From NCBI RefSeq assembly GCF_003391115.1, contig NZ_QTJP01000001.1, positions 372,001 to 436,000 of the forward strand: a stretch of DNA of 64,000 nt. The letters run 5' to 3'. Below, piece by piece: positions 34,783 through 43,549 of this stretch. The notes below the pieces were generated by a model. It was not told the origin of the DNA. It ran no database searches and was given only the letters and a program-made list of their open reading frames with translations. The position numbers and the translations under genes were made by a program. Position 1 is the stretch's first letter. The number at the start of each line of letters is the position of its first letter. Source of the DNA: Sphingomonas crusticola. Lineage in GTDB: Bacteria; Pseudomonadota; Alphaproteobacteria; Sphingomonadales; Sphingomonadaceae.

Positions 34783-37730
34783 GCCGCCTCGCCGGCCGGC
34801 CCGCGGCCATACCATTCGTCGAGCCGCATCAGCTGATCGTAATCGCCATAAGGCGCATATTCGGGGTGGAGCCGGGCGATGAAGGGTGCATCGGCCTTCA
34901 GATATTGCTCGACCGCCCCCGTCAGCACGCGCGCCGCCCGGCTGGTGAAATCGGCGGAGTCGATCCCATCGCCCTGCTTGTTCAGGCCGACCGGGCTGGT
35001 CACGTAGCCGAGCGTGCGGTCCTTGCCCGCGGCGAGCGACCAATATTCGAAGGCCGTGGGAACGCCGCTCAGCCCCTCGAACCCGCCCTGTTCGGCGATC
35101 AGGCCGAGCAGGCCGAGCTGCATCGAATAGCCTTCGGCCACGGCGCGTTTGGAAGGCGGCTTGCCGGTCTTCCAGTCGACGATCGCGAGCGTGCCGTCCG
35201 CCAGCCGATCGATCCGATCCACCGTGCCTTCCAGCCGGATGCCTGCCACGTCGATTACGCCCTTGCGCTCGGCCGCAATCGGGCGCCGCCCTGCGGCCAG
35301 CCCGTCGCGAACTTCGCCGGCGACCCAGTCAATCGCTTCCAGCAGGCGCGGTGCCCATAAGGCGCGCAGCACCGGATGGGCGGCGGTCTCCCGCAGCAGC
35401 TGCTCGGCGCGCGGGCGCAGGCGATCGGGGTCGCAATCGTCCTGCTTGATCCACGCTTCGAACACGGCGTGCACCGCGCTGCCGCGCCAAGCCGCGCTCG
35501 GATCGGCGTCGACGCTGTCCCAGGCGCGCAGGCGCAGCATCGTATCGGCATAAAAAGCGTAAGGATCCGCCTTCAGCCGATCGAGCTTCGTGACGGCGAG
35601 CCGCGACGGCCGATCGGCGACCGGGGGGCGCGGCGCCGGCCGCGCAGCCGGAGCGAAATCAGGGGGACGATCCAGCCCAGCGGCCCAGCGCTCCAATGTC
35701 CGGTGCGGTGCGACCCCGCCCGTCATCGCCACCAGCCGCAACCAGAAACGCGATGCCACCGCCGGTGCCCGCGCGTCACGGCGCGCGCGGGTCAGCAATA
35801 CTTCCGGGCCGCCGAGCCCTGCCGCGAATTGCTGCGCCTCCAGCCCAATGCGCCGCTCCAGTCCCGGTAGCCCGAGCGTCGCCCGGATGGCGGGCGCGAG
35901 CCACGGATCGGGCGCAGGCAAGGAGGGCCACACGCCCTCGTTCAGCCCGCCGAGCACGACCAGGTCCGTCTGCTGCAGACGCGCCTCGATCAGGCCCCAG
36001 ATGAACACGCGCGGATGGCCGCCCTGCGGCGGGCGGACGGCAACGGCATCGGCCAAGGCCTGAAGGAAGGCCGGCAAGGCGCGTGCCTCGATCGCGCGTG
36101 GGCCATCCTCGGCGCTGGCCTGAAGCCCGGCGATCAGCTCGGCGGCAGCACGGCCGGCGGGGCGGCTCCATGCCTCGTCACCGGCGAGTGCGGTCGACGC
36201 GGTAACAATTGCATCGAGCAGATCACCTAACCGCGGCGCCGACACCGCAAAGGCGGCTTCCAGGGGCTGTAGTAACGGAAGAATGTCGCGCCACCTTTCG
36301 AGCGCCGCCTCGCGCGGCCGGCGCGTGCGATCATCGCCCTCCTCCAAAAACCGGGTGATCTCGACCAGGCCGGGGCCTGGGCGAGGACCGCGCAGCGCCC
36401 GATCGAGCAGGCGGACGCCATCCAGCCATTCGAGCCTGTGCTCGCCCGCCCGCACCAGCGGATGCTTGAGCAAGGCCAGCAAGGCCACCGGCGCGAATGC
36501 CTCCGCCGCGGCATCGGCGATCGCGCTCAGTAAGGTGCCTGGCGGCGTACGCGACAGCGGCCGGCCGGCGGAATCATCGGCTTCGATTCCCCATCGCCGC
36601 AGGTGCGCGGCGACACGGCCGGCGAGCGCGCGATCCGGCGTGACCAAGGCGGCGGTGCGTCCCGGCATTTCGACGCTCTCGCGCAGCGCGATCGCGATGG
36701 CCTGCGCTTCCGCTGCGGGATTGGGCAGCTCGATCGCGCGCACCCCCGACAAGCGCCGCGCGCGCGCGGGCAGGCTCTGCCATTTGTCGGTGAATGCGGC
36801 CGGCGTCATCGCATTGCCTGCTGCGCGCGCGCGATCGGGCGAGGCGCCGTCGCGCCCCGCGCGCCATGGCCGCACCTCGGATCGGGCCACACCCATGCGG
36901 TCGAGTAATTGCTTGAGAGCATATTGGGGATGCGTCTCGACCGGTCGTTGGCCCTCCGCGCCACCTAGCGCTTCCCATTCAGCCTCGGGCATCGCGCGGT
37001 CGAGCCCCGCCAGCACGACCCGCCCTTGCGGAAGGCGCGCGATCCGCCGCAGCAGGCGCGCAACCGCAGGGGCGGCGACGGTGATGCCGGCGGCGACGAT
37101 CAGTCCTTCGGGCGGCTGCTCGCTCCAGCGCCGCTCGGTCAAGGTCAACAGCCGGTTGCGGCGATCGGCCAGGTCGATGCGGTTGCGCCGCGCCAGCTCT
37201 TCGGGCCAGCGACGCAACACGATCTGCAGGATCTCGAGCGACGCCTGCCAATGCTCGGACAGCTCGCCCGGCACCGCATCGGCCAGCCGCGCCGGCGGCA
37301 CGCCCTCGACAATCATCTGGTCGAGCGTGCCGGCGAGGTCGGCGGCGAGCCGCACCGCCTCGACCGGTTCGATCGGATCCGCCTTGCGCGCCTCGCCGAT
37401 CAGGCGAGCAAGGATCAGCTGGCGTGCAAGCGGATCGATTGCGGGAGGAATGGCGTCGTCGCCGGCGGGATCGAACAGCGGCCCGATGCGATCGTCGAGT
37501 TCGGGATCCCCGATCGAGACCAGCCGTGGCAACAGCAGCCCGCCCTCGGCCCGGCGGACGAACGCATCCGTGATCGCGCGCTGCGCACGGTTATTGGGGA
37601 GCAGGACGATCGCGCGCGCCAATGCCAGTCGATCGCCCCTGGCACGTGCCAGCAAGCCCGCCGCCAGTGCATCGGCAAAGCCGCGATTGATCGGGATGGT
37701 ATAGACCGAGGGATGCGGCGCGGCGGGCAC
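34779..37730 (-). CDS. addB: Double-strand break repair nuclease AddB
   Basis: The 983-aa protein has an inactivated helicase-like N-terminal half (AIVLLPNNRAQRAI, VLAGLDRAMPE) and a C-terminal PD-(D/E)XK nuclease with LAIVDWKTGKPPS. The KLDRLKADPYAFYADTML segment is typical of the alpha-type AddB, which lacks the four-Cys Fe-S cluster of Bacillus AddB. GTG 37730, 26 nt after murU, gives a sensible N-terminus (PSVYTIPINRGFADAL). It is coupled to addA through a 4-nt overlap. Confidence 0.92.
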   Translation of the reverse strand: MPAAPHPSVYTIPINRGFADALAAGLLARARGDRLALARAIVLLPNNRAQRAITDAFVRRAEGGLLLPRLVSIGDPELDDRIGPLFDPAGDDAIPPAIDPLARQLILARLIGEARKADPIEPVEAVRLAADLAGTLDQMIVEGVPPARLADAVPGELSEHWQASLEILQIVLRRWPEELARRNRIDLADRRNRLLTLTERRWSEQPPEGLIVAAGITVAAPAVARLLRRIARLPQGRVVLAGLDRAMPEAEWEALGGAEGQRPVETHPQYALKQLLDRMGVARSEVRPWRAGRDGASPDRARAAGNAMTPAAFTDKWQSLPARARRLSGVRAIELPNPAAEAQAIAIALRESVEMPGRTAALVTPDRALAGRVAAHLRRWGIEADDSAGRPLSRTPPGTLLSAIADAAAEAFAPVALLALLKHPLVRAGEHRLEWLDGVRLLDRALRGPRPGPGLVEITRFLEEGDDRTRRPREAALERWRDILPLLQPLEAAFAVSAPRLGDLLDAIVTASTALAGDEAWSRPAGRAAAELIAGLQASAEDGPRAIEARALPAFLQALADAVAVRPPQGGHPRVFIWGLIEARLQQTDLVVLGGLNEGVWPSLPAPDPWLAPAIRATLGLPGLERRIGLEAQQFAAGLGGPEVLLTRARRDARAPAVASRFWLRLVAMTGGVAPHRTLERWAAGLDRPPDFAPAARPAPRPPVADRPSRLAVTKLDRLKADPYAFYADTMLRLRAWDSVDADPSAAWRGSAVHAVFEAWIKQDDCDPDRLRPRAEQLLRETAAHPVLRALWAPRLLEAIDWVAGEVRDGLAAGRRPIAAERKGVIDVAGIRLEGTVDRIDRLADGTLAIVDWKTGKPPSKRAVAEGYSMQLGLLGLIAEQGGFEGLSGVPTAFEYWSLAAGKDRTLGYVTSPVGLNKQGDGIDSADFTSRAARVLTGAVEQYLKADAPFIARLHPEYAPYGDYDQLMRLDEWYGRGPAGEAA

Positions 37731-37756
37731 AGAGGCCGGTCTAGCAGAAGATGCGC

Positions 37757-38509
37757 TCAGGTCAGCCCCAGGATCGCTTCGGTCCTGGCTATGGCCGGCG
37801 GGGTTCCGACATCGAACCATAAGCCTTCATGGACGAGGCCGTAGACACGCCCTTCGGCGATCGCCCGGTTCCATAGCAGGTTCATCGAGAAGGCGCCGTC
37901 AGGCGCATTGGCGAACAGCCGCCGCGAGACGATCTGAACACCGGTATAGACGAAAGGCGCGGGTTTGCCGGGCGCGCGGCGCGTCAGGCGGCCCTGCGGG
38001 TCCATCCGGAAATCCCCTGCCCCGCCGTGGCAGTGCGCCTGCGCCAGCGGCACGACCAGCAGGAGCGCATCCATCGCCGCCTCGTCCCAGCGATGGGCGA
38101 GCAAGCGGATGGCGTCGATCGGTCCATCGACCCAGAGATTGTCGCTGTTGACGATCAGGAAGGTCTCGTCCTCGATCAGCGGCAGCGCGCGGGTCACGCC
38201 GCCGCCCGTTTCCAGCAAATGTCCGCGCTCATCCGAAATCAGGATATCCAGGTCGGGACATCGGTCGCGCAGGTGCGCTTCGACCGCATCCGGCAGATAA
38301 TGGACATTGACGACCGCCCGCTGGATGCCGGCGGCACGCAGCCGATCGAGCACGTGATCCAGCAAAGGCTTGCCCGCCACCTCGACCAGCGGCTTGGGCC
38401 GCGTGACCGTCAGCGGCCGCATTCGCGTACCGAGCCCGGCTGCCAGCACCATTGCGGTACGGATTGGGCTGACCGTGCCCGCTCCGGGCCGAAGCGGGCG
38501 ATAGGTCAT
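37757..38509 (-). CDS. murU: N-acetylmuramate alpha-1-phosphate uridylyltransferase (MurU-like)
   Basis: The 250-aa sugar nucleotidyltransferase has the signature MVLAAGLGTRMRPLT and RPKPLVEVAGKPLLDHVLDRL, then a DSDN/NSDN-type metal site in FLIVNSDNLW. In the AmgK/MurU pathway MurU makes UDP-MurNAc from MurNAc-1-P, bypassing MurA and conferring fosfomycin tolerance. Assignment rests on the adjacent amgK-like kinase, whose stop overlaps this ATG (38509) by ATGA. It lies 26 nt upstream of addB in the same operon. Confidence 0.88.
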   Translation of the reverse strand: MTYRPLRPGAGTVSPIRTAMVLAAGLGTRMRPLTVTRPKPLVEVAGKPLLDHVLDRLRAAGIQRAVVNVHYLPDAVEAHLRDRCPDLDILISDERGHLLETGGGVTRALPLIEDETFLIVNSDNLWVDGPIDAIRLLAHRWDEAAMDALLLVVPLAQAHCHGGAGDFRMDPQGRLTRRAPGKPAPFVYTGVQIVSRRLFANAPDGAFSMNLLWNRAIAEGRVYGLVHEGLWFDVGTPPAIARTEAILGLT

Positions 38510-39474
38510 GCGCGCGGCTCGGCCCAGAATGCGGCGCGTGCTTCGACGGGGACGTGCGCGTCGAACCACGCCTTGACCGGCGCCAGGGCTGGATGGGCCA
38601 GGTCGCGCTCGAGATAGCGCCACATGCGCGGCTGGAATGCGAGGTAGCGTGGCTTCCCGTCGCGCTTCCACAAGCGGGTGAAGATACCGAGGATCTTCGC
38701 GTTCCGCTGCGCGCCCAGCAAAGCGTAAGCGGCATCGTCGACATGGCCGTACCGCGCGAGCATCGCCGCTTCCAGCTCGGGCGACACGTCGCGGCGCGCG
38801 TCCTGGAGCAACGACACGAGATCATAGGCCGGATGACCGGCCAAGGCGTCCTGGAAATCGAGCAGGCCGAGGCTGCCGTCGGGCAGGAGCATGATATTCT
38901 CGGCATGATAGTCGCGGAGCACCGTGGTCGACTGATGGCTCGCGATCGGGGCCAGCGCCTCGTTCCACGCCTGCTCATAGCCGCCCGGCAGATCCAGGCC
39001 CACCGCGGGCATATACCATTCCGCGAACAGGCCCGCCTCGCGCTGGTAAACCGCCATGTCGTAAGGCGCGAGTTCGTGGCCGGCAGGATGGCGATGCAGT
39101 TCACGCAGCAGGTCGATCGCCTGGCTGTAGATCTGCTGTTCGCGCGCGGGCTCGGCATCCAGCATCTCGCGCATGCGCGCGTCGCCGAAATCCTCAAGCA
39201 GGATCAGCCCCTGATCGACGTCGCGCGCCAGCACCCTGGGCGCCGCAAAGCCAAGCCGATGCAGATGATCGGCGACGGCGAGGAAGGGCCGGACATCCTC
39301 TTCCGGCGGCGGCGCGTCCATCAAGACGGCGGTGCCACCATTGCCGAGAACACGGAAATAGCGCCGGAACGAGGCATCGCCGGCCAGCGGCACGATCTGC
39401 GCGCCGCTCCAGCCTGCCTGGTTGAGGAAGTGCGGCGCGGTCGCCGGAGGGATCATGATCGGAGCGGCGGCCAT
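38506..39474 (-). CDS. amgK: Anomeric N-acetylmuramate/N-acetylglucosamine kinase (AmgK-like)
   Basis: The 322-aa aminoglycoside-phosphotransferase-fold protein has a nucleotide loop (ASFRRYFRVLGNGGTAVLMDAP), the catalytic segment TTVLRDYHAENIMLLP and the metal site LGLLDFQDAL. AmgK phosphorylates C1 of recovered MurNAc for salvage by MurU. ATG 39474 follows GGGAAGG and overlaps tsaE by 22 nt; ATG 39456, exactly at the tsaE stop, is an alternative. Its stop overlaps the murU start. Confidence 0.88.
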   Translation of the reverse strand: MAAAPIMIPPATAPHFLNQAGWSGAQIVPLAGDASFRRYFRVLGNGGTAVLMDAPPPEEDVRPFLAVADHLHRLGFAAPRVLARDVDQGLILLEDFGDARMREMLDAEPAREQQIYSQAIDLLRELHRHPAGHELAPYDMAVYQREAGLFAEWYMPAVGLDLPGGYEQAWNEALAPIASHQSTTVLRDYHAENIMLLPDGSLGLLDFQDALAGHPAYDLVSLLQDARRDVSPELEAAMLARYGHVDDAAYALLGAQRNAKILGIFTRLWKRDGKPRYLAFQPRMWRYLERDLAHPALAPVKAWFDAHVPVEARAAFWAEPRA

Positions 39475-39917
39475 CGGCCTTCCCATGCCGCCGGTGCGGC
39501 CCAAGTCAAGCGCCGCCCGCCACTCGGTTCGGGTTCCAGGGTCAATCGCAGCGCATCCGGCCAGAGAGCGACGCCCATCCGCTCCGGCCACTCGATCAGC
39601 AACGCCGTGTCGCCGCGCGCGTCGTCCAGGCCGAGCTCGGCGAGCTCGCCGGGCTCGTCGATCCGGTAGAGATCGACATGCCAGACGGGTGTCAGCACGT
39701 CCGGCGGCGCATAGGCGATCACCAGGCTGAAGCTTGGACTGGGGGCTTCCTCGCCAAGGCCGAGCGCGGCCAGCACGCCGCGCGCGAGACTGGTCTTGCC
39801 CGCGCCCAAAGGGCCTGACAGCGCAACCACGTCGCCCGGTTGCAGCACGCCGGCCAACGCCGCGCCAAGTGCATCGGTCTCGGCCGCGTTCGCCAGTGAG
39901 ATGGTACCGCTCCGCAT
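39453..39917 (-). CDS. tsaE: tRNA threonylcarbamoyladenosine biosynthesis ATPase TsaE
   Basis: The 154-aa protein has the Walker A ALSGPLGAGKTSLARG and PSPSFSLVIAYAPP, VWHVDLYRI and LLIEWPER motifs of TsaE. It cycles the TsaBD complex that makes t6A on tRNAs reading ANN codons. It is the first gene of the minus-strand operon running to trxA. The operon promoter must lie in the 92 nt between it and the ahcY stop, which also contain the ahcY terminator. Confidence 0.94.
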   Translation of the reverse strand: MRSGTISLANAAETDALGAALAGVLQPGDVVALSGPLGAGKTSLARGVLAALGLGEEAPSPSFSLVIAYAPPDVLTPVWHVDLYRIDEPGELAELGLDDARGDTALLIEWPERMGVALWPDALRLTLEPEPSGGRRLTWAAPAAWEGRWPPLRS

Positions 39918-39941
39918 CAGCGCTTCGCCCTCGCCCCAACG

Positions 39942-39971
39942 AAAACGGGGGTGATGCTGAACATCACCCCC
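39942..39971 (-). terminator. Terminator of ahcY
   Basis: Minus-strand 10-bp stem (GGGGGTGATG 39947-39956 with CATCACCCCC 39962-39971, 5-nt loop) followed by UUUU (39942-39945), 38 nt after the ahcY stop. Confidence 0.85.
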
Positions 39972-40009
39972 GCAAAGTCCGCACGCTTGATAGCGCGAGG
40001 AAGTGCCGA

Positions 40010-41419
40010 TCAGTAGCGGTAATGATCGGGCTTGAACGGGCCCTGCTGCGACACGCCGATATAAGCGGCCTGCTTGTCGGTGAGCGTGGTCAGCTTGACG
40101 CCGAGCTTCTCGAGGTGGAGGCGCGCGACCTTCTCGTCGAGATGCTTGGGCAGGACATAGACCTGGTTCTGATACTGACCGGGGTTGGTGTAGAGCTCGA
40201 TCTGCGCCAGCACCTGATTGGTGAAGCTGGACGACATCACGAACGACGGGTGGCCGGTGGCGCAGCCGAGGTTCACGAGGCGGCCCTTAGCGAGGACGAT
40301 GATCTGCTTGCCGTCGGGGAATTCGACCAGGTCGACCTGCGGCTTGATCTCGTTCCACTTGTAGTTCGACAGAGCTGCGATCTGAATCTCGCTGTCGAAG
40401 TGACCGATGTTGCAGACGATCGACATCGGCTTCATCGCCTTCATGTGATCGGCGGTGATGACGTCGGCATTGCCGGTCGCGGTCACGAAGATGTCCGAGC
40501 GGGTGACCGCCTCTTCCATCGTCACGACCTCGAAGCCCTCCATCGCCGCCTGCAGTGCGCAGATCGGATCGACTTCGGTGACGAGCACCCGCGCGCCGCC
40601 GTTGCGGAGCGACTGGGCCGAGCCCTTGCCGACATCGCCGAAGCCGGCGACGGTCGCGACCTTGCCCGCGAGCATGACGTCGGTGGCGCGGCGGATCGCG
40701 TCGACCAAAGATTCCTTACAGCCGTAGAGGTTGTCGAACTTCGACTTGGTCACGCTGTCATTGACGTTGATCGCGGGGAAAGGCAGCTCGCCCTTCTTGG
40801 CGATCTCGTACAGGCGGTGGACGCCGGTGGTAGTCTCTTCGGAGACGCCCTTGATCGCCTTGACGGTCTGGGTGAGGTAGCCGGGCTTGGCGGCGACGAA
40901 CGCCTTCAATGCGCGGTGGAATTCGACTTCCTCGTCATTCTCCGGCTCGGCGAGCGTACCGCCCGCTTCGAGCTTGGCGCCGAGCAGGGCGAACATGGTG
41001 GCGTCGCCGCCATCGTCGAGGATCATGTTGCAGGGCTCATCGCCCCAGTCGAAGATGTTGCCGACATAATCCCAATATTCGGCCAGCGTCTCGCCCTTGA
41101 CGGCGAACACGGGGATACCGGCAGCGGCGATCGCGGCGGCGGCATGATCCTGCGTCGAATAGATGTTGCACGACGCCCAGCGCACTTCCGCACCGAGCGC
41201 GGTCAGCGTCTCGATCAGCACCGCGGTCTGAATCGTCATGTGGAGCGAGCCGGTGATGCGCGCGCCCTTCAAGGGCTTCGACACGCCATATTCCTCGCGC
41301 AGCGCCATCAGGCCCGGCATTTCGGTCTCGGCGATCTGGATCTCCTTGCGGCCCCAGCCGGCGAGCGCGATGTCATGGACCAGATAGTCGTTAAAGCTTT
41401 CGACAGCGGCGGTGGCCAC
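40010..41419 (-). CDS. ahcY: Adenosylhomocysteinase (S-adenosylhomocysteine hydrolase)
   Basis: The 469-aa NAD-dependent enzyme hydrolyses SAH to adenosine and homocysteine in the activated methyl cycle. It has [30 protein letters not shown], the NAD-binding [20 protein letters not shown] and the C-terminal KPDHYRY. GTG 41419 has AGGAGA 7 nt upstream; the open frame to 41458 is not family-like. A palindrome matching the SahR operator lies 82 nt upstream, and a strong terminator follows. Length and the large-type insertion match alphaproteobacterial AhcY. Confidence 0.96.
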   Translation of the reverse strand: MATAAVESFNDYLVHDIALAGWGRKEIQIAETEMPGLMALREEYGVSKPLKGARITGSLHMTIQTAVLIETLTALGAEVRWASCNIYSTQDHAAAAIAAAGIPVFAVKGETLAEYWDYVGNIFDWGDEPCNMILDDGGDATMFALLGAKLEAGGTLAEPENDEEVEFHRALKAFVAAKPGYLTQTVKAIKGVSEETTTGVHRLYEIAKKGELPFPAINVNDSVTKSKFDNLYGCKESLVDAIRRATDVMLAGKVATVAGFGDVGKGSAQSLRNGGARVLVTEVDPICALQAAMEGFEVVTMEEAVTRSDIFVTATGNADVITADHMKAMKPMSIVCNIGHFDSEIQIAALSNYKWNEIKPQVDLVEFPDGKQIIVLAKGRLVNLGCATGHPSFVMSSSFTNQVLAQIELYTNPGQYQNQVYVLPKHLDEKVARLHLEKLGVKLTTLTDKQAAYIGVSQQGPFKPDHYRY

Positions 41420-41500
41420 GAGGTATTCTCCTAGGGATAGAAAGTGCGCCGCTCGCAAGCGGCCTTCGGCGCGCCCTAGCGATTGTGGCGGCCGGAAGCA

Positions 41501-41520
41501 ATATAAAGAAAGCTTTATAT
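41501..41520. promoter_or_regulatory. SahR-like operator upstream of ahcY
   Basis: ATATAAAG, AAAG, CTTTATAT: perfect 8-bp inverted arms with a 4-nt centre. It is close to the published form of SahR sites in alphaproteobacteria (ATAAAG...CTTTAT palindromes upstream of ahcY, metH and metF genes). SahR is an ArsR-family SAH-sensing repressor; no sahR gene is in the window. Confidence 0.75.
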
Positions 41521-41533
41521 CCGCTCCGGGACA

Positions 41534-41965
41534 TCACGCGAAGAGGTCGACCACCTCCGCATCGGCCGCCACCGAACGCAGCAAAAGCGTGCGGTGGCAT
41601 CCGCCCGGCTCGCGTTCGAAACATAAAAGGGCCGATGGCTTCTCCTCGGCCAGTTCCAGCATCTGTGCCGCCTGGACCATCGCCTCCGGCAATTCCAGCT
41701 GACCCGCATAGACGCGCTCGAGCACGTCATGCCTGCCCTTGCGCGCGGCCTCCCGCCCCTCGGGCGGCGTACCCAGCGCGCGCAAATGGACATAATCGAT
41801 CCCCTGCTCGGCGAGCCCGCGGGCGAGGATATTCTTGGAGAAACCGGGGCGGCGCGACAGCGGCACCGCGCGCACATCGATCAACCGCTGGACGCCGGCG
41901 GCCTGGAGCGCGGCGATCAATTCCGGCTGGGTCGCCTTCTCATAACCGATCGTGAAGATCTTCAT
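41534..41965 (-). CDS. DUF488 family protein (143 aa)
   Basis: The protein begins IFTIGYEKATQPELIAALQAAGVQRLIDVRAVP and contains LGTPPEGR, then the family's Cys motif LLCFEREPGGCHRTLL. These are typical of DUF488, a cytosolic family of unknown function. ATG 41965 overlaps the upstream VOC gene stop (ATGA). The pair lies just upstream of the ahcY operator, so they are likely a separate transcript. Confidence 0.9.
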   Translation of the reverse strand: MKIFTIGYEKATQPELIAALQAAGVQRLIDVRAVPLSRRPGFSKNILARGLAEQGIDYVHLRALGTPPEGREAARKGRHDVLERVYAGQLELPEAMVQAAQMLELAEEKPSALLCFEREPGGCHRTLLLRSVAADAEVVDLFA

Positions 41966-42351
41966 GCCGATGCGAACGTGACCGCCTCGATATTGTTGCC
42001 ATCCGGATCGTGGACGAACGCGGCATAATAATCGGGACGGTAATGCGGGCGCAGGCCGGGCGCGCCATTGTCCCTGCCGCCGGCCGCCAGCGCCGCGGCG
42101 TGGAAGGCATCGACCTCGCCGCGCGTGCGGGCGGCCAGCGCGACATGTGTGCCCTCGCCCACTTTCTCATTGTCGCCGACCCAGAGAAACGGCTTGCCGT
42201 CGCTGCCGAAGCCATGGGCGGTACCGCCCGCTTCGGTCTGCTCGGGCGTTGCGCTCATCACCAGGGTGATGCCCAGCGGCGCGAGCGCCGCCGCGTAGAA
42301 AAGGCGCGACCGTTCCGCGTCGCGCACCGCAAAGCCGATATGATCGATCAT
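41962..42351 (-). CDS. VOC-superfamily (glyoxalase-like) protein (129 aa)
   Basis: A single VOC domain: it begins IDHIGFAVRDAERSRLFYAAALAPLG, has HVALAARTRGEVDAFHAAAL and ends YYAAFVHDPDGNNIEAV with the C-terminal metal-ligand Glu. Members are glyoxalases, dioxygenases or resistance proteins; the substrate is not apparent. It is coupled to the DUF488 gene by a 4-nt overlap. A gene-free stretch lies upstream. Confidence 0.9.
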   Translation of the reverse strand: MIDHIGFAVRDAERSRLFYAAALAPLGITLVMSATPEQTEAGGTAHGFGSDGKPFLWVGDNEKVGEGTHVALAARTRGEVDAFHAAALAAGGRDNGAPGLRPHYRPDYYAAFVHDPDGNNIEAVTFASA

Positions 42352-42836
42352 CCACTTTCCTCCATGAATGCGGATCGATTATCCGCCTGACGCCTATCCG
42401 TTGCCGACGGCCGCACAAGGTCGATCGCGCTTAAGTCTCTCGCTCCTTCAGCATTCGGTGCCGAGGAATCCAAGGATGGTCGCCCTGGCGCCGACGGGCA
42501 AAAAGAAAAAAACACCAGAAACGAACTTGATGATTTGTGCGGCGCAGCACAGCCGATCAGCTTGGCGTCCGCGAGAGCCTCTGCGGATGAGACGCGCCCT
42601 GCCCGGATGCGCATCAGCCTTATTATTCTCACACCGAGAAAAAGCCAGCGCGCGCGCCAAAGGAGCTCATCGGGCCGCCTTATCGTATGCACTATGCGTA
42701 CAGATGTCAACCGGCGGCAGAAAATCATCGCATCCGCGCGCAAGCGCCGAGCCCCTCAACTTCGGAAAAGCCGGCCCGGGCGCCAGAAGTCCGCACACAG
42801 CATAGGGATCGCGCGGACGTCGTCGTTTAGCTGACG
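42352..42836. other. Gene-free stretch in the decaying patch
   Basis: I find no ORF with family resemblance or a Shine-Dalgarno in these 485 nt. It holds the recurring A-rich motif (42502-42527), a small hairpin (TCCGC...GCGGA near 42568-42587) and a 10-bp palindrome GATGCGCATC. A very basic 46-codon frame (ATG 42694, MRTDVNRRQKIIASARKRR) lacks a Shine-Dalgarno and I do not call it. Confidence 0.6.
42502..42527. repeat. A-rich recurring motif, copy B
   Basis: AAAG, seven A, then CACCAGAAACGAACT: identical to copy A (11783-11809) except for one A fewer. Flanking sequences do not align beyond a few bases, though TTGTGCGG-type strings occur near both. Confidence 0.6.
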
Positions 42837-43118
42837 CTAATCGCTGCCGACATTGGTGGCGAGCTCCCGGCTTTTGCCCCAGGTTCCACCCATGTGCGTG
42901 AACATCGCCTTGTCGTCGAAGAGCGTCGCGAGGGAGTCGACCTTCTTGTCCGCCATCCAGTCCCATTTGGACTTCGCCAGATCGATCAGCGCTTGCTCCG
43001 TGGCGCTATGCGTGGCGGCGGTCTTGATCGTCTCCGTCGGAGGCGCGGGCGGTTGCTGTGCGGAAGCGGGCTGTGCTGCTAACGATGCAAGGATCAGACT
43101 GATAGCCAAGGTTCTCAT
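42837..43118 (-). pseudogene. Truncated NTF2-like (SnoaL/DUF4440-type) secreted protein
   Basis: The 93-aa frame has a clean signal peptide (LAISLILASLAAQPASA) and then the first third of an NTF2-like fold: QALIDLAKSKWDWMADKKVDSLATLFDDKAMFTHMGGTWGKSREL. Relatives continue for about 60 more residues with the WYKHADIHSV-like strands. Here the frame leaves the family after GKSREL and stops (ATNVGSD). None of the other two frames downstream restores it. It looks cut by a deletion or rearrangement rather than a single frameshift, though a short functional form cannot be excluded. Confidence 0.65.
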
Positions 43119-43337
43119 GTCACCCTTCTTCTAGGATATGGACGTACGCAGAGCTTGGTCGGTCGTGGCTTCGATTTCTTTTGACGCGCGCGGTGGCGCC
43201 TCGACGCCCGACAAAGACGGGACCGCCGCGGCAACCACGCGCCCTTCACCCTCGATCGCACGCGCGGCCCCGTTCACCTTCGATCCCACGTTTCGTCGGC
43301 CGACGCCGCGGTTGCCGGCGCATGCCACCGCTTTAAT

Positions 43338-43350
43338 GGAAAGCGTTTCC
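43338..43350. promoter_or_regulatory. Orphan LacI/GalR-type palindrome
   Basis: GGAAA, GCG, TTTCC. The AAAGCGTTT centre resembles LacI/GalR-family (catabolite-type) operators. No intact gene lies next to it; it may be a leftover from lost catabolic genes. Confidence 0.35.
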
Positions 43351-43394
43351 GAAGATTAGCCAGGATAAATTACTCGGGCCTATGACTCCCTGTC

Positions 43395-43548
43395 ATGAAC
43401 CTACTGCCCGACATGCGGCGTGGGGAGCTCGGCCGCTTGGCGATCTTCATGGCGAGAGGAGTGCAGCTTCAACAAGCTGCGGCGAAGCTGGGCGTCGCCT
43501 CGGCCTCGCTTCCGATCGCGCGCCATCGAGCCAGCCGATGCGCTCGTT
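43395..43548 (+). pseudogene. LysR regulator N-terminal remnant
   Basis: A frame from ATG 43395 reads LPDMRRGELGRLAIFMAR then QLQQAAAKLGVASASLPIARHRAS. This parallels the LysR opening (RGELGDLAxFVAVA...FTRAAAKLGVSQSALSxxIRxLE) with a gap where the first helix-turn joins, and decays after the recognition helix. Nothing of the effector domain remains: the frame then runs antisense through the alpha/beta hydrolase. I read it as a decayed fragment. Confidence 0.55.
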
Positions 43549-43549
43549 C

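Noticed and set aside
41420-41533. SAH riboswitch upstream of ahcY
   Set aside because: The 114-nt gap lacks the conserved SAH riboswitch core; a palindromic protein site explains the control better.
42694-42834. 46-codon, Arg/Lys-rich plus-strand frame
   Set aside because: No Shine-Dalgarno, no family and in a degraded stretch.
43138-43359. 73-codon plus-strand frame between the NTF2-like remnant and LysR remnant
   Set aside because: Arg/Pro/Thr-rich with no family resemblance and no Shine-Dalgarno.
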